A stretch of DNA of 64,000 nucleotides from NCBI RefSeq assembly GCF_000327385.1, contig NW_008710245.1:1382381-1446380 (forward strand), read 5' to 3'. Below the pieces are notes generated by a model. The model worked only from the letters and a program-made list of their open reading frames with translations. It was not told the DNA's origin and ran no database searches. This DNA is from Lottia gigantea (lineage: Eukaryota > Mollusca > Gastropoda > Lottiidae). Numbering within the stretch: position 1 is the stretch's first letter; every line of letters starts with the position of its first letter. Position numbers and translations under genes: made by a program. This document shows, one piece after another, positions 13,140 through 25,000 of the stretch.

Positions 13140-13770
13140 GGTGATATATAATGTTGTGATATATTTTGATGATGATCAGTAAATATTGTGATATCTTTTG
13201 ATGATGATCAGTAAATATTGTGATATCTTTTGATGATGATCAGTAAATATTGTGATATCTTTTGATGATGATCAGTAAATATTGTGATATCTTTTGATGA
13301 TGATCAGTAAATATTGCAATATATTTTGATGATGATCAGTAATATTGTGAAATATTTTGATGATGATCAGTAAATATTGTGATATCTTTTGATGATGATC
13401 AGTAAATATTGCGATTTCTTTTGATGGTCAAGAAATGTTATTTCATTTGATGATCAATACATAGTGTTATATCTTTTGATGATCGGTCAATGAATATTAT
13501 GATATCTTTTGATGATCAAAGAAAGTTGTGATATCTTTGATTATCAGTAAATATTGGTATATCTTTTGATGATCGGTAAATATTGGTATATCTTTTGATG
13601 ATCAGTAAATATTGGTATATCTTTTGATGATCGGTAAATATTGGTATATCTTTTGATGATCGTAAATATTGGTATATCTTTTGATGATGAATGATATTGC
13701 AATATTTTCTATGATACAATAATATTATGATATCTTTTGATGATCAACAATATATAATATTATATTTCAA
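13140..13770. repeat. 32-bp AT-rich tandem repeat after MOCOS
   Basis: The unit gatgatgatcagtaaatatt plus gtgatatctttt recurs about every 32 bp, regular from 13160 to 13420 and degenerate with shorter units after that. It begins about 80 bp beyond the MOCOS stop, so the early part could be within the 3' untranslated region. The minus-strand frame at 13516-13719 is a by-product of the repeat. Confidence 0.9.
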
Positions 13771-14480
13771 CAACCAATATTTGTTGATGATACATAAATA
13801 TTGATTGATCTTTTGATGATCAACACAAATATAAATATATATATCTCATTGTTATTGTTATTTATGATGAATTTTATTTATTGTTATAATCTTACCGTAA
13901 AAATGTGGACTTTGCATTACTATAAATTAATATATTTATATTTCAATCAATGATGTTACATTCTATGCTGTGCACTTTTATCTAAAACATCTTATCTATG
14001 ATGAGGGTATTATTACATTTGCATTGTACACCTCATCCTGTTAAGGACCAAGAGATGCCACTAAATGTTGAAGCGCTGTAAAAGTGCCATAGGCTCAAAC
14101 ACCCCCTGGAAGGTCTTAGAAAAATTATTTTGTTATGTGCATTCTGACATATTCTTATAAATGGAGTGGGGGTACAAACTTTTCTTTTTTCTTTTCCTAT
14201 TTGAAGCCTCTACAACAAGTTGATGCTCGCGGATGCTGCAGTCAAGTTTAAGTTTGAGCGCTTTCGAAAAATTAGAATTTGGCCCGTTAGCGAGAATTCG
14301 AGAAATAATTTCACATTGAGCGCTTCACAGTTCTTGCCCTTGTCTCTGATTTTAGAGAATGTTGCCATATTATGAATTTAAAATCGTCAATGCCCGATAC
14401 TTTTTAAATCGAAATGACTCTAGACATACTGGAAATAAAGACAGGGAAGAGTTCCATTGGTTGTAGCAAAGATGACTTCT

Positions 14481-14510
14481 ATTATGACGCCATAATAAGG
14501 TTGGCGTCAT
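14481..14510. promoter_or_regulatory. CRE-like palindrome, copy 1
   Basis: attatgacgccataat differs by one base from the perfect palindrome at 15631. A second inverted pair is nested in it: atgacgcc (14484) and ggcgtcat (14503). TGACGYCA is the ATF/CREB core. A gtaagt donor follows at 14609. Binding is inferred from sequence only. Confidence 0.4.
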
Positions 14511-15630
14511 AACTAAGTATTTCTGAGAAGTATTTAGACGTGTAGCATTAGCTGTCTACAAGTTTTCATTTGAAAAACCTATCAAAACCGTTTAACTTCA
14601 TTTAACTGGTAAGTAATTTTAAACGAGATTGTTGGTTGCAGTGTCACTGCTTAACTTGGATGTCTTTAAGGGCTTTTTTGTCTAAACTTTGCGGAACCAA
14701 ACAACTTATATCATCCTTCACGAAAAATATTAGTAGAAAAGTGGAACTTAAACTTACTGAAGTATGGTAATTTGATGCATTTCAAACTACCCAACATTTA
14801 TTTTTCTGAACCCCCAAAGCCAGCGGCCCAAACTAAGTACAGTGTTAGAACAGTTTGTCGGGGCTTTATAGTGTAAGTACACCTAACGACAGATTGCAAT
14901 TCATTTAATGTATTTCAAATTGCTCAAAATGTCAAAAACTAATTGGAAGTAGAACTTTGTTATGGTCCGAATCCCAAGAAAGCTGCGCCTTAGGTCAAAT
15001 ACTTAGGGCTTGATAGTCAATAAGCACGCCTTGAACCACAGATTGTGATATATTCTACTTCAATATCTTCCTATATTAGTCGCGAAAACAGCATCAAAAG
15101 ACCGTGTTGATTAAGTTTTTCGAAGACATGGCAGCTTTAAATTAAAGCCCCTTTCCCTTTTCTACAATTTTGATCTGATATTGGTGAAACTTAGCATAAT
15201 TACGTATAAGAAATTCACAATTTTGGAACATTTACGTAATCGCAAAGAGACCCAGTTCGGTTTTAATTGTTCATTTTAGATATGAAAATATGATTGTATT
15301 TTATACGATTACTCGTTATCAAAATTATCTTTCCTTTGAAACGAAACTTCATAATAAAGGCAATGATTTAGGCCTAGTTATTAAAAAAACAAAATTGAAA
15401 AGAAATTACTTCGGCGTATCTGTTAATACTAAAGGTTAAACTTACAGCGTTCATATATTTGAAATTCCAAGTTGGGGTACTCGTAAACCGTGGGACGTTC
15501 ATTGTAAAGAGGTCCAAGAAATAATATGCATCAAAATTTTGGTAAAGTAGAACTTTCAAAAGAATAAAGTTGGATGGAAATTGGCAAGGGAATTTGACAG
15601 AACAATCGCAACAATTAATAACGTCTTTGG

Positions 15631-15646
15631 ATTATGACGTCATAAT
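15631..15646. promoter_or_regulatory. Perfect 16-bp CRE palindrome, copy 2
   Basis: attatgacgtcataat is its own reverse complement and contains the full consensus CRE TGACGTCA. A gtaagt donor lies about 120 bp downstream, at 15770. It is a likely bZIP (CREB/ATF) site for the gene starting at 16218. Confidence 0.5.
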
Positions 15647-16217
15647 AGTATGTCGTTAGACATTTCGTTGAAATATCTGGAAACAAGACGTTTAAAGTCA
15701 GTTTTCTGCAATTTTTCAATAATTTTGTGCATTCTGTGTGACACAGTGTTGATTTGTTTTAGGAATTTGGTAAGTTGAGAGATTTTGGTCTTTTACGTCT
15801 ATCCTTTGTTGTTGTTGATGTTTAAGGAAAAAACTTCTGTACAAAAATGAGATATTTCTTACTCTTCCATGGGCTCAATGTAAGACCTATGTAAACTAAA
15901 GAGTTTATTCATTATTTAAGTTATTTGCCTGGAACCGGCTGCAATATTTTAAAGAATTATATCAAGAACAAAATATCAAGTACAATTTTCTTAAATCAAT
16001 AACATTTTCAAAATTAGCATTCTCATCTTTCTGGTGATAAGGGTGGTTGAAAATTAACATGTTACCATTCAATTCAACGAAAGGAAATGGCACAGCAAGT
16101 GTTCACTATTGCATAGCTAGAATGTTAAAATGGAAATTCGTAGTATTTTAACAGAGACCTATATAAGTAAAAAGTATTATCATATTTATATTTTTAGGGA
16201 CTACATAAAAATTAGTA

Positions 16218-17558
16218 ATGATGGAGAACTTACATTTAACGAAAGAGTATGTTTCGGTCAATGATATTGGGAATGCTCTTGAAAATGTGGATACTTCTAA
16301 ACTCCAAGGTACATATATTAACTTTTTTGTGTATATATAGTCTGCCTACGGACCCGTCGATGACTGTCTGCTATAAAGGTTTGCATGGACATTCATGCAT
16401 AGGAAGGTCATGTAAAGTGACGAATTCGACAAACTAAGTTAGTCTCAGGTTTTACACAACAGGTTGAAAGCTTTGTCAAAAAGTTTATTTTCCTTCTGTT
16501 GAGTGATCTAACACATTGTTTGTTTATATTTTTAACAACAGTTGCAAAGAAGATTGATATAACAGCCAAAAAGAAGGCTCACGAAGGAAAGAGAGCTCAT
16601 GCTAAAAATAATGGGGATGTTGGAAAAACAATGTCGGCTAGACCTAAAGGTAAAATTCAAAACTTTGATCAATCTAAAGCATCTTTTGGTGTTCTGTAAT
16701 GAACTTTCATTATAGAATTACTTTTTAATTCGACAAATGTTTCTCACCATTCCATTCCACTCCAGCCTTTAAAAGTATTTCGTAACAACGTCGTATTTAT
16801 TATTTCAGACAAAACCTCGAAGAGAACAAAACGACATGATGCAGCAATCAACAACCTTGTTCAACAAGGATGGTCAGTTATTAACAAAAGCAAGCATCAG
16901 ATAACAGTAGTAAAAATTCCCGAACCGACACCAATTGACGGCAACTCCACAGCATCTAATCGTGGAGGTGTGAAGACAGGAGAATGTGTTGGAAGATCTT
17001 GTGTTTCCAGAAAAAGCAGAAAAGACAAATTCGAGGCTCAAAGTAGAAGCAAGATTCTTCACAAAGCCACATCTTTTGAAAAGAGAATCAAGGAAACTCA
17101 AGCGGGGAGTGGAAATGGAGGAGTTGCCAGTAAGTTGACTTGTATTGTCAATTTTCACAATTGGTTTTTACGACTTGAATAACACCTCGAATCTAGAGCA
17201 GAACAGTAGAACGTAAAACTACATTTCTAAGGACAGCACTGCTTCTTGATCATCATTAGGGTTTTTATTTTAGCGAGCCATAAGGTGTCTGCTCTTACGA
17301 ACACCTAATGTCACCGGGTTTGTCAACTCGCCATCCTTTCAGAGAGCCCAGAAAGCTCAGATAGCTAACATTTATAACCTTTTGTGATAATTATTAACGT
17401 ATATTGTCATGTTAAATATAATTTAGTTTCCTTGTTAACGAAGTCTTTCTTTTTTAACAGGTGTTTCTCATCAAAAGAAATCTTTATTAAGAAGATTCGT
17501 TCTAGGATCAAGAAAATTAATGGGTAGATTTGTTACATGTGGAAAGCTGGAAGAATAG
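16218..17558 (+). CDS. Unrecognised basic 205-residue protein, four exons
   Basis: Exons 16218-16308, 16542-16649, 16809-17129 and 17461-17558 join in phase through GT-AG introns into 206 codons including the stop. Translation may start at either of two adjacent ATGs (16218 or 16221). The protein begins MMENLHLTKEY, has no signal peptide or membrane span, and is very rich in Lys and Arg in exons 2-3 (TAKKKAHEGKRAHAK, SKRTKRHDAA). It has a CVGRSC pair of cysteines and ends in a basic segment, LLRRFVLGSRKLMGRF. The composition suggests a nucleic-acid-binding or nuclear protein, but I do not recognise a family, so no function is assigned. The consistent splice phases and the donor and acceptor quality make it more than a chance set of frames. 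Confidence 0.72.
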
Positions 17559-18021
17559 AATTTGAATACTAGTGTGACTAGGCCTATTTATAATGCTTTA
17601 TTAAAAATGTATAATATTGGCAATTATGAAAATATACATTTACAATCTCTTTTATTTATTTATGTATTCATTCATACGACAAATCATAATGGAGTGAACG
17701 TTCTATTCTACAATGAACTCTTTTATCGGGAGGGGCAAAAATAATTGTAGACTATCAAAACCAAAACTGTGTTGGCAGCGTGGCAAATGGATATATGAAG
17801 TTACATGTACCATTCCTTTTCAATTTTCCCGCACGAAAATCTCACGAAATTCAAAGAAAATGACAATTCAACCGATAAAAGCTACCATTATGCTTAATTC
17901 CTCGAGTTCTATGTTCCAATTTTTATCATGTTACGCAGATGTAATTAACAATCAAAAGATCTTTAATTCATATAAGCTCCACAAAAACATACACCCGGAA
18001 AAAACACTCATTACCATCACA

Positions 18022-18160
18022 GGTCCGTAGCCAGACATGATTGTCCGCAGAGACAAGTAATATATCCAGAGGGATAATGATCTATGTCTAATTAGTCGAA
18101 TTAGTCGGTTATCAAAATTTTTTCAGGGTGACAATCCATTTTTCGGTAGCTAGAGGCCTG
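18022..18160 (+). mobile_element. MITE-like family 3, copy 1
   Basis: Begins ggtccgtagccagac and ends with a gtagctagaggcctg-like terminus, inversely related to the start. The inner text caagtaatatatccagaggg is shared with copies at 18302, 42530 and, inverted, 61375. About 140 bp, non-coding. Confidence 0.55.
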
Positions 18161-18301
18161 TCCAATCAAAAGCACTTTATGTAGAATCCAAGGTAGTCGC
18201 TGATGACTCAGGGAGTAAGATGACACATTCAGATTTCTCAGTGCTGCAGGTTGATGAGACTGGCATGAAGAAACGAGCGTTTCACATTCAAGATATCTCA
18301 T

Positions 18302-18453
18302 GTCCGTAGCCATATTCGGAGGGGCAAGAAATATATCCGATGGTGCAATGGAGTGTGGTGTTCAGATGCAGTGATGATAATGGTTGGAGAACAGAATTTT
18401 TTCGGGGGGTGGGGGGAATCACCCCCTTGCTCTTCTGTGACTAAGGGTCTGAA
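18302..18453 (+). mobile_element. MITE-like family 3, copy 2
   Basis: tgtccgtagcca, then ggaggggcaagaaatatatc, ending ctgtgactaagggtctga. It matches the 42.5-kb copy in order and orientation. It lies about 140 bp from copy 1, so the two may have inserted close together or come from a local duplication. Confidence 0.55.
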
Positions 18454-19024
18454 ATACAAGTTGGAAATCGAAGTAAGCTAATGCAGCAATCCTATAAATA
18501 CATTTCACCTACCGCATGCAGGGCGTGTCCATCTCCGTACGCGGACACTGGAGAATAAAGTAAGATGTTAATCTCAAATTCTTTTCAGTTCAGTATGCAG
18601 AATACAACTAGTAGTACATTTTGATAGATTATTTTTCAAGAATTGTGGTTAATGTAAGGATTTATTACAAAATAAAACGGATAATAGTACAACAAAAATG
18701 AAATTATATATTAGCAATTACATATGTCATTAATAATTATTCCAAATAAACAATATCTTTAATCAATCAAGAGAAAAAAAGACCGATGTCCTTAAGAATT
18801 TCGGGTCATTTTTTGACATATTGTATTCATTGAAAGTCATGGCCCATCACGAACTACTGTTGAAAACCAATTAATTTTGACAATCGTATTCGTCATTTTT
18901 CAACTAAAAGATAATGGATTCATTTGTATATTTTAATAGCCATGAAAATCTGCCCATCCCTTTTTCGCCTTTTAAATGTCAAATTGTCATATTTTAAAAG
19001 TAGTTAAAAGTCGGACACGGGTTC

Positions 19025-22000
19025 CTAAAATGCAGAATGTGGAATTCGAACGGTATTGTTTCCAGTAGGCATATCTGAATTGTAGATTTTAACTTGAGCA
19101 GCTCTTTGTTTCATGAATTTAACAGCTAAACATGTGGTGATCACCAACAACAAAACAACAGCAACAATAAGTACGATCACCATCACCATGATTTCTGTTG
19201 ACTGTAAACATTGTTGAGGATCAGCATTTTGTTGGCTCTTTTTGTCTGAGAAAAGAAAACCGTTATCATTTGATAAAAAGATGACCTGAAAATTTATCTA
19301 TCTAATTCAATCTGATTGAAATTAGATTACAATTTTTGTTCACAGAAATGTTTCGTCTCTGATGAAATCTAACAACAGCCCCGTTTATAGACGTTGTTTT
19401 CAACCAATCAAAGCGTGTCATGTAAATGTTTCGTTATCAAGAAACAGTTTTCACATAACAACCTTTGATTGGCTGAAAATACTGTTACTAGAATGCAAAT
19501 GTGGTAGAAAGGTTGTTGACAATGGTGACCAAAAATATCAGAAAAAAAACAAACAAACGAAACTGTAATCAGAAATCAGTCTTTATTTTTTTCTAATTTC
19601 ATATCAGAACAAAACAGAGAATCCTTTAACTCAATTTCTCAATAAAGTAATTGTTCCACCTAGGCCTGTACATTTGGGAGAATCAAACCCTCCCTTCCCC
19701 GAAATTGAAGAGTTTTATATAAGATTTCAATTTTTTTTGTTTTATGAATCGATCTGGAAGATTTCTATTGTTTTTATTTATGAATCGTTCTGGAAGATTT
19801 CAATTGTTTTTGTTTATGAATCGATCTGGAAGATTTCTATTGTTTTTGTTTATGAATCGTTCTGGAAGATTTCTATTGCTTTTGTTTATGAATCGATCTG
19901 GAAGATTTCAATTGTTTTTGTTTATGAATCGTTATGGAAGATTTCAATTGTTTTTGTTTATGAATCAATCTGGAAGATTTCTATTGTTTTTGTTTATGAA
20001 TCGTTTTGGAAGATTTCTATTGCTTTTGTTTATGAATCGTTCTGGAAGATTTCTTTTGTTTTTGTTTATGAATCGATCTGGAAGATTTCTATTGCTTTTG
20101 TTTATGAATCGTTCTGGAAGATTTCTATTGTTTTTACTTATGAATCGTTATGGAAGATTTCAATTGTTTTTGTTTATGAATCGATCTGGAAGATTTCTAT
20201 TGTTTTTGTTTATGAATCGTTTTGGAAGATTTCTATTGTTTTTGTTTATGAATTGTTTTTGTTTATGAATCGTTTTGGAAGATTTCCATTGTTTTTGTTT
20301 ATGAATCGTTTTGGAAGATTTCTATTGTTTTTGTTTATGAATCGTTTTTTTGAAGATTTCTATTGTTTTTGTTTATGAATCGATCTGGAAGATTTCTATT
20401 GCTTTTGTTTATGAATTGTTCTGGAAGATTTCTATTGTTTTTGTTTATGAATCGATCTGGAAGATTTCTATTGATTTTGTTTATGAATCGTTATGGAAGA
20501 TTTCTATTGTTTTTGTTTATGAATCGATCTGGAAGATTTCTATTGTTTTTGTTTATGAATCGTTCTGGAAGATTTCTATTGTTTTAATTTATGAATCGTT
20601 CTGGAAGATTTCAATTGTTTTTGTATATGAATCGTTTTGGAAGATTTCTATTGTTTTTGTTTATGAATCGTTTTGGAAGATTTCTATTGTTTTTGTTTAT
20701 GAATCGATTTGGAAGATTTCTATTGTTTTTGTTTATGAATCGTTATGGAAGATTTCTATTGTTTTTGTTTATGAATCGATCTGGAAGATTTCTATTGTTT
20801 TTGTTTATGAATGGTTCTGGAAGATTTCTATTGTTTTTGTTTATGAATCGTTCTGGAAGATTTCTGTTGTTTTTATTTATGAATCGTTCTGGAAGATTCC
20901 AATTGTTTTTGTTTATGAATCGTTTTGGAAGATTTCTATTGTTTTTGTTTATGAATCGTTTTGGAAGATTTCTATTGTTTTTGTTTATGAATCGTTTTGG
21001 AAGATTTCTATTGTTTTTGTTTATGAATCGATCTAGAAGTTTTCTATTGTTTTTGTTTATGAATTGTTTTTGTTTATTAATCGTTCTGGAAGATTTCAAT
21101 TGTTTTTGTTTATGAATCGTTCTGGAAAATTTCAATTGTTTTTGTTTATGAATCGTTATGGAAGATTTATACTGTTTATGTTTATGAATTGTTATGGAAG
21201 ATTTCAATTGTTTTTGTTTATGAATCGTTCTGGAAAATTTCAATTGTTTTTGTTTATGAATCGTTATGGAAGATTTCTATTGTTTTTGTTTATGAATCAT
21301 TATTTAAGATTTATACTGTTTTTGTTTATGAATCGATCTGGAAGATTTCAATTCTTTTTGTTTATGAATCGTTATGGAAAATTTCTGTTGTTTTTGTTTA
21401 TGAATCGTTATTTAAGATTTATACTGTTTTTGTTTATGAATCGTTATGGAAGATTTATATTGTTTTTGTTTATGAATCGATCTGGAAGATTTCTATTGTT
21501 TTTGTGTATGAATCGTTATGGAAGATTTCTATTGTTTTTGTTTATGAATCATTCTGGAATATCTGTGCTCGACATTAGAATGGTACAAATTAAATAGCTG
21601 TTATAATAATTACCTGATTTGTTGTGGGGTAGTCGCAGTTTTTCATTAGATCTGGGATCCAGGACTGTTAATGTTTCGTGTAAAATAACCTCATTATCTG
21701 AAGCAGCTCTTCTCTTTCTACCAGGATTCTCTGATGGAGTTGGTTGTACTGGAGCAGGTGGTGCTGGTGTTGGACAGCTTCCCTGAAATAAAGATAATAC
21801 TTGTCACAATTATATTGATAGATGTGGAATCTGGATTGTGGATGTCGAATTCTTATATTATTATCCTCTTTACTCATACAGTTTGTTAAATCCATTATTT
21901 TCAAGCCTCTGATAAAACCGCCATGGACACAAAATGTTGCAATTCTCTCTAGTGTAGTTATTGGTAACTTGCAACATTTATATCTAATTAACAAACTTGC

Positions 22001-25000
22001 TAATCTTGAAAGATTGGAGTTTATTGATTTAAAGTTCTTACCGGCTCACAAGATGTATCAGCAGCTTCACAAACTTTCACCTTGGCTTCAAATTTGACTT
22101 GTGGTGATCCTCGAAGTCTAAATGCCATAAAGTTGATAATGATAGCTGGTATTGCAGGGTCTGATGAAATATCTCCGGTCACAAGAGCTTCACCAATATC
22201 TGTCAAACAGCTGAAATAACAAATACAGACCTAGATTGATGTCGAAGGCTCTAGATAAATTCACGATCTAATTTGAACCAGAGTTGAACTTATCTTATTT
22301 TTTAGATTTTAGATACAGCATCATTTCGTTTTGTAGTTGAAAGATAACAATAAATAAACCAAGTACTAACGATCCGAACCGCAAAATGAAACTCGAAATC
22401 CAAAACAAGATGTTGACAAGACATTAGTAGCAGCTATTGACCTTTCATGAAAAGAAGTTTGGCCAAGGACTTAGCAGTTGTTATCCTTGAAAAATATAGT
22501 TGTTTCTTTCTTTTCTTCCATATGAGGAATGAGGAAGTGTGTCTTACCCGTTAAATATTAAAGTTTCCGTAACCATATCCGGTGCGGCCATACCATTATT
22601 TGTTGTAAGGTCGGTTATCTTAAGTTTAGTGTATTCTGAAATTAACAATCCATTTATAGTATATCAAACCTAAATCCATACGATTATTATTGACGGGAAC
22701 GAAAATTTTTATCATAAATTCCTGTCAACAGACTGGAGTTCCCATTGACAATATAACTGTTTCTGAAAGTTAACCCCTACTTCCAAATCTTAAACATTTC
22801 TGAAATTCTTTTTTTATCATTAAAGGGACAACAAGTTAAAGGGAACTGTGTGTTTTCAACTTCCCAGAAGAATATGTAATAGTATCTGCCAAAGGCCAAA
22901 ATAACAGGACGATAAAAATCACTTACTTCCGGTATCGGCTAAAGGTATGTAGATCCTTAATTCATCACCAAGGTTAACTGGTACTGGCATGGGATTTCCG
23001 TTTTTACCTTGTAATTGGAATGATACAGGTTGATATTGGGTCAGAGCTGTTTCTTCTGTTAAATTAGACCTGTAATATAATATTGATGAAAAAATATAAC
23101 ATTTATTTTAACATATATAGATTCTGATCATAGCTGATGGGTTGATTTCAGAGTATGCGTCCCTGATGTGACAAGTCATAAATTGCCGAGTGATAGAAAT
23201 CAATTGAAGATAATATATTGACATAACATGACGAGTGATATATAAGGACGACATAACATGACGAGTGATATATAAGGACGACATAACATGACGAGTGATA
23301 TATAAGGACTACATCACATGGTAAGAAATATAAAATGTAATGACTATGTAAAATGAAGAGATATATCATGACGATATATATGAAGATATAATTTTAGTAA
23401 CATTACAAGTATCATTTCACATCGAATGAAAATAACTGGAAATGATAATGACGAGTGATATTCACGGCTAATTATAATATATAATGACAATATACTTATT
23501 ATATTTAAAGAAGATGTCAGATGTCTATATTTGTATTTGCATAAGATAAATGTATAATAACTGAATTAAATACACATCGACGATGCTAATAAATGAACGA
23601 AGATGATGATGATGATGATGAGGATGATTACCATGTTTGATAACGTCTGAAAATGAAGCTAGTAGACTAGTGATGATGATGTTTACACACGACAGTGGTA
23701 TGAGGATAATGCTGCTGAGGATAATGTTGTTGATGATGCTATTGGTGTTTGTTTTACGTATCAACGATGTAAGCACGGTGATAATGAATTTACACCTCTA
23801 CCAACATATAATTACATTACATTCTGGTACCCATTTAATCAATGATGATATTGAGAGATTAATATTGGCGAAGTGTATTCTGTACCTTTCGTGCTTCTTA
23901 GGAATACACATTTTCAAAGGCTTTATTCTGAATTAGTGATTTTGATTGAAATTAAATTCTGGGTACGAGAATGAATGATACAGACATAAACTATATATAT
24001 ATAAAGTTTCAAAAAGCAATTCATGCAGCTGCTTTGAAATACATTTCTAACCGTTGATCTACTGAAACTGTTCCAATGTTGTTGTTCAAATTGCTTTGTC
24101 CAGATCCGTCAATTACACATTCAGCTGTTAATTTCATATCAGTTCCTCTTTCAATATTTGCATTGAATCGTACTGCAGCTGATGTTTGGTAGGATGTATC
24201 ACCAACCTAAAAAAGAGTTTGTATAATTATACTTTAATCTCATTTGATACCTGGTTTCCAGGTGGTGGTTTCCAATGTTTGACAGTTACCCGATATGTGA
24301 GTTACATTTGATGGTCATAACTTACACTATCATTATCAATATAAAACTTTACGATATTCTGCTAATTATTTGCGATTTAATCTGAAAATGGTCAATAATA
24401 TACCGCCACGAACACTGCCATTTATTTTAAAACATTAAATGGTATATAATAATTATGCATGACCAGTTGGCAGCACGAGAAAAGTAGGTGTCAAAACATT
24501 TTTTGGTATGAAAAATAGAAATGGAACATAATTAGGATGAACTGCTTGAGCTACCATATCATATTAGGCAGTAAGGAATGGTGTTAAGTCTTACATTAGG
24601 TTGGTCGTTTGTAGTTATAACACCACACTGTTGATAAGTAAATGTAGCTGTGTACATGCCATTAGCCTCAGTAAAAGCACACTCTGGGGTATTTCGATTA
24701 TCCAAGATGAAGATGTCACCACTGAAGGTGGGTATGGGCATATAATTAATGGTTATCTGATCACCACTACACTCAACTTGTTCTGTAATTAAAAAGATAC
24801 AGATGATCTAAAAGATTTGTACTCCCTCCCCACCCCATTTATATTTTAAGAGCCTCTGGTACCCCTTCGCCTACCAAAAGCAAAGTGAAAGGGGTAAATG
24901 TCTGATCCGAATATTTGAAGTCTACCAAGCAGAAACCCTCGCTGATATCATATGAGGGTATAAGTACCTAAGGTTTGATGGAAACTATGAGTTTAAAGCT

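Larger units (their letters stand above)
13771..16217. other. Intergenic region with possible upstream exons
   Basis: No protein-coding frame is supported. Two segments each place a CRE-like palindrome (14481-14496 and 15631-15646) about 110-125 bp before a strong splice donor (gtaagt after 14608 and after 15769). These could be alternative non-coding first exons of the gene at 16218. The segment 13980-14110 has no recognised content. Confidence 0.35.

Noticed and set aside
13516-13719. Minus-strand frame with repeated SSKDIPIFTD peptide
   Set aside because: Translation of the 32-bp AT-rich array downstream of MOCOS.
19674-21597. Several long plus- and minus-strand frames (up to 234 codons) rich in VFVYES-WKISI-type repeats
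   Set aside because: They are translations of the 36-bp intronic minisatellite; frames are open on both strands because the unit is a multiple of three with few stops, and the array lies inside a gene A intron.
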